Assembly: GCA_016301865.1 (NCBI GenBank)
Contig: JAEDOP010000025.1
Span: 1 to 8,212 of the forward strand
DNA length: 8,212 nt
Direction: 5' to 3'
From: Alphaproteobacteria bacterium
Lineage (GTDB): Bacteria; Pseudomonadota; Alphaproteobacteria; Rs-D84
Shown piece after piece: positions 5,799 to 8,212 of the stretch. Within the stretch, counting starts at the first letter, position 1, and each line of letters starts with the position of its first letter. A program made the position numbers and the translations under genes. The notes beneath the pieces are model-generated. The model did no database searches. It worked only from the letters and a program-made list of their open reading frames with translations, and was not told the DNA's origin.

Positions 5799-5809
5799 AT
5801 CGGGGCATT

Positions 5810-6280
5810 ATGGTACGACAAATTATTAAATCAGGACAGGTTTCAGAAAACCGCAAGGCGCGGTTCAATTATTCTATTGAAGATACAATAGAGGCTGGGA
5901 TTTCACTGACAGGGGCGGAAATTAAGTCAATTCGGTATGGACTGGTGACGATTGTTGATGGGTTTGTTCAACGCCGGGGGGATAATTTATGGCTGGCTGG
6001 GGTGGAAATTCAGAAACTGCCAACCGCAGCACGAATTGTGAACTTTGATGAACGTCGCAGTCGCCAGTTGCTGTTGCATCGCAGCCAGATTAATCGACTG
6101 ATTGGAAAATTACAGGAAAAGGGCGCAACAATTGTGCCATTGAAATTGTATTTTAATAATCGTGGCAAATTAAAGGTTTTGTTGGGGGTTGGCTATGGCA
6201 AGAACAAGGTCGATAAACGCGAAACCATAAAACAGCGCGAGTGGGATAAAAATAAAGCAAGAATCCTGAAAGGAAGATAG
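5810..6280 (+). CDS. smpB: SsrA-binding protein SmpB
   Basis: A 156-residue cytoplasmic RNA-binding protein that carries alanyl-tmRNA to stalled ribosomes in trans-translation. Family marks are ENRKARFNYSIEDTIEAGISLTGAEIKSIR (13-42), RRSRQLLLHRSQINRLIGKLQEKGATIVPLKLYFNNRGKLKVLLGVGYGKNKVDKRETIK (82-141) and the basic C-terminal tail REWDKNKARILKGR, which lies in the mRNA channel. The length is normal. The middle (about 64-79, GVEIQKLPTAARIVNF) departs from the usual N-A-H-I-x-P-Y stretch, but its flanks align well. The gene ends with TAG followed directly by an in-frame TAA. It has its own promoter and a following hairpin, so it looks monocistronic. The tmRNA gene is not in the window. Confidence 0.97.
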   Translation: MVRQIIKSGQVSENRKARFNYSIEDTIEAGISLTGAEIKSIRYGLVTIVDGFVQRRGDNLWLAGVEIQKLPTAARIVNFDERRSRQLLLHRSQINRLIGKLQEKGATIVPLKLYFNNRGKLKVLLGVGYGKNKVDKRETIKQREWDKNKARILKGR

Positions 6281-6282
6281 TA

Positions 6283-6309
6283 AGAACCGCCCAGATGGCG
6301 GTTCTGTTT
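6283..6309 (+). terminator. Hairpin after smpB, probable terminator
   Basis: AGAACCGCC (6283-6291) and GGCGGTTCT (6297-6305) form a perfect 9-bp stem with loop CAGAT, 2 nt after the stop. The following GTTTGT is a poor T-tract, so termination may be partial. Confidence 0.65.
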
Positions 6310-6337
6310 GTATGGGCAGGGTGGTGTTTTTTTCTGC

Positions 6338-6366
6338 TTTACTAAATGCATCAAAAATCGTATAAT
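6338..6366 (+). promoter_or_regulatory. Promoter of the OmpA-family lipoprotein gene
   Basis: TTTACT (6338-6343) and a perfect TATAAT (6361-6366) are 17 nt apart, with transcription starting near 6373. This start lies downstream of the in-frame ATG at 6308, which supports the ATG at 6398 as the real start. Confidence 0.75.
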
Positions 6367-6397
6367 AGTGGGGATTAAAGAAAGAAGGGAATTTGGC

Positions 6398-8128
6398 ATG
6401 AAATATAAATCTGATGTTGCGACATGGGTTGTTTCACGTATGCTGGTGCTGGCGGGTGTCATGGCGATTGGGGCGTGTGCGCGGTCGGGCGGCGATGTGA
6501 CGGGGTATACAGGTGTGGCCGCAACGCCAACTGTTGACTATGTCGAAGCGTTGGATGTTTATTCGGCACCACATCAGGATTCTTTTTTAAATCAATTGGC
6601 GATGAATTATCGGTCGTATGCAATTTATAATGCGCGGACCAGTGGATATGCCGATATGGGCGAATTGTTCGCAAACAAAGCGGTGGCCGCGTTCAGTGGC
6701 GAAGTGCCGTTCCCAGAATCCTTGGAAAATTGGCCGGTGGAAAATGACCAGGAATCGTTTGATCTGTATACAGCATATAATGATTTGATGGAACAATTGA
6801 AAAATGATGCCACGTACACTAATCCAGAATTAGCGGCCGAAGCCCAGGCAAAATTTGATTGTTGGCTGTCTGCGTCGGCCAGTGGCCAGATTGCAACCGC
6901 CAATCAGTGCAAGGACAGATTTAATAAAACCTTGGTTGCGTTGCGCGATTGCCAGGGTGGTAAAGTCGTAAAAAAGCAAAGCACCGGGGTTGTTGCAAAT
7001 GAAACAGTTGTCGCGACCAATGGTGAAACCGTTGTCGAAACAACGACCCAGCGTGTTGCCGGAACATACTATCCAGAAACGCGCGATATGAAGTCTGTGC
7101 GTGGGGCGGCCCAGGCGCGCGAAGGGGTTATTATCGTTAATAATGTTAATGTGCCGGAACACTTGATTAATCCGGTGCCGGTTCAACCGATGGTGTTTAA
7201 TCAGAATATCTATGGTGGCGACAAAACAATTTCAAAAAGTGCAAATGATAACAGTGTTCACAACAGTGGAAATCGCTTGATGGCGGTTGATTGTCCGTTG
7301 GGCGATACAGAATGTCAGGCGCAGGCACAAAGTCATGAACACACCTGTAATCATGGTGATGGAAATTGTCAGAATGCGCCAACAGTTGCGGTTGTTGTGA
7401 CTGAAAAAGAACAGCCGGCGCCGGTGTGTCCGGCGTGCCAGGCGTGCCCAACATGTCAAGAGTGCCAGCAGTGTCAGGAATGTCAGAAATGCCCAGATTG
7501 TTCACCAAATCTGACGTGCCCAGAACCGATTCCGATGATTGGCGATGAATTGGTTTCGCGTGAAGAATTTATTAATATGATGATGGCAATGCGCGCTGAA
7601 TTGGCGGCGGTTAATTCGCGCCTGGATCAGATTCAGGCGGCCCAGGGCGAAAAGACTATGATTAAGGTTCAGCAGATTCCATTAGAACCAACCCAGCATG
7701 TTATGGAAGAGGTGTTTGAAGTGCGCTTTGATTTCGACAAGGCGACGATTAAACCGGAATATCAGGAACTGATTAAGCAATTGGTTGATGCAACCCAGGA
7801 AAACAAAAACATCAAGGTTTCTGTGGTTGGACATACCGATACAATGGGGACTGCGAACTATAATTATGCGTTGGGTGGTCGCCGTGCCGAAGCGGTGCAA
7901 AAAATGCTGATTAAATACGGTATACCGGCCAGTCAGATTGTTGCTGTGTCGGCGGGGGAAGAAGGGTTGGCTGTGCCAACGCCGGATAATACACCGAATG
8001 CGGCAAATCGTCGTGTGCGTGTTGTCAAGGAAGTTCACTATACCGAAGACCCTAAACCGGTCCCAGTGGCAATTGAAGTAGAAGAATATTCGGCCCAAAC
8101 ATGTGGCGAATATGGTTGCGAACAGTAA
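6398..8128 (+). CDS. OmpA-family lipoprotein with Cys-x-x-Cys ladder
   Basis: A 576-residue envelope lipoprotein, far longer than Pal (about 150-180). The signal peptide (1-26) ends in IGAC with lipidated Cys27. Residues 45-190 form an Ala-rich helical region with Cys155, Cys171 and Cys185. Residues 190-295 are low-complexity, rich in Val, Thr and Asn. Residues 299-324 hold four Cys and three His. Then nine Cys stand exactly three residues apart (344-368), with a tenth at 374. A short predicted coiled coil follows (about 385-417). The OmpA domain (about 436-545) has VRFDFDKATIKPE, VVGHTDTMGTANYNYALGGRRAEAV and NRRVRV, with Asp481 and Arg539 placed to bind the diaminopimelate of peptidoglycan. 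The tail carries two more Cys (569, 574). ATG at 6398 has AAGGGA at 7 nt; the longer frame from 6308 would lie outside the mRNA and bury the signal peptide. It likely tethers the outer membrane to the wall; the Cys region's role is unknown. Confidence 0.88.
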   Translation: MKYKSDVATWVVSRMLVLAGVMAIGACARSGGDVTGYTGVAATPTVDYVEALDVYSAPHQDSFLNQLAMNYRSYAIYNARTSGYADMGELFANKAVAAFSGEVPFPESLENWPVENDQESFDLYTAYNDLMEQLKNDATYTNPELAAEAQAKFDCWLSASASGQIATANQCKDRFNKTLVALRDCQGGKVVKKQSTGVVANETVVATNGETVVETTTQRVAGTYYPETRDMKSVRGAAQAREGVIIVNNVNVPEHLINPVPVQPMVFNQNIYGGDKTISKSANDNSVHNSGNRLMAVDCPLGDTECQAQAQSHEHTCNHGDGNCQNAPTVAVVVTEKEQPAPVCPACQACPTCQECQQCQECQKCPDCSPNLTCPEPIPMIGDELVSREEFINMMMAMRAELAAVNSRLDQIQAAQGEKTMIKVQQIPLEPTQHVMEEVFEVRFDFDKATIKPEYQELIKQLVDATQENKNIKVSVVGHTDTMGTANYNYALGGRRAEAVQKMLIKYGIPASQIVAVSAGEEGLAVPTPDNTPNAANRRVRVVKEVHYTEDPKPVPVAIEVEEYSAQTCGEYGCEQ

Positions 8129-8147
8129 AAATATAGCGCAATAAGAC

Positions 8148-8176
8148 TTGACAAAAAGTTTTTTGTGGTATATATT
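8148..8176 (+). promoter_or_regulatory. Near-consensus promoter for a gene beyond the window
   Basis: A perfect TTGACA (8148-8153) and TATATT (8171-8176) are 17 nt apart, with a start near 8183. AAGAGG near the window end may be the ribosome site of the next gene. No terminator hairpin is seen between the OmpA-family gene and this promoter. Confidence 0.8.
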
Positions 8177-8212
8177 AACTGTCGTCAGAGAGATGTTTTG
8201 ATAAGAGGCATT

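Noticed and set aside
6308..6397. Longer N-terminus for the OmpA-family lipoprotein from ATG 6308
   Set aside because: The TATAAT at 6361-6366 places the transcript start after 6308, AAGGGA precedes ATG 6398, and the lipobox is at the right distance only from 6398.
7437..7501. Short repeats of TGYCAR as a CRISPR or tandem DNA repeat
   Set aside because: The repetition follows the codons of the Cys ladder, with third-base variation, in an intact gene. It is a protein-level repeat.

Overview
The window looks like a chromosomal segment of a Gram-negative bacterium. The evidence is a beta-barrel protein ending in an aromatic residue, two lipoproteins with lipoboxes, an OmpA-type peptidoglycan-binding domain, and short AT-rich sigma70-like promoters. 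The style of the genes (an Mtd-type N-terminal domain on a small orphan protein, a Cys-rich OmpA lipoprotein, SmpB with an unusual middle) suggests an uncultured, host-associated alphaproteobacterium. That placement is inference; no rRNA or other marker fixes it.

Layout. 1-843: the 3' end of an outer-membrane beta-barrel (autotransporter-like) gene with an in-frame TAG at 18-20, then a strong terminator. 844-1625: a consensus promoter followed at once by a terminator-like hairpin, then a small phage-tail-fibre-like gene with an Mtd-type N-terminus. That gene converges on a glycosyltransferase gene, and both stop codons lie inside one shared palindrome. 1622-3977 (minus): two overlapping glycosyltransferase genes (GT4, then GT61), visibly more AT-rich than the rest. 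3978-4390 (minus): no protein gene, but a strong promoter, a roughly 240-nt highly structured RNA ending at an intrinsic terminator, and a second folded element just upstream of the GT4 gene that contains a possible 13-codon reading frame. 4370-5122 (minus): a left-handed beta-helix acyltransferase that appears to be leaderless. 5249-5707 (plus): a small lipoprotein. 5810-6280 (plus): smpB. 6398-8128 (plus): a 576-residue OmpA-family lipoprotein with a Cys-x-x-Cys ladder. 8148-8176: a near-consensus promoter for a gene beyond the window.

The acyltransferase and the two glycosyltransferases all read on the minus strand and together suggest a small surface-polysaccharide modification group. The barrel protein, the small lipoprotein and the OmpA lipoprotein are envelope proteins. 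smpB is the only core housekeeping (trans-translation) gene. The tmRNA partner of SmpB was looked for and not found.

The best candidate for something undescribed is the minus-strand non-coding block at 3978-4390. It is either a free-standing structured RNA or a long regulatory leader that controls the glycosyltransferase operon by termination. The Cys ladder of the OmpA lipoprotein and the promoter-hairpin module in front of the Mtd-type gene come next.
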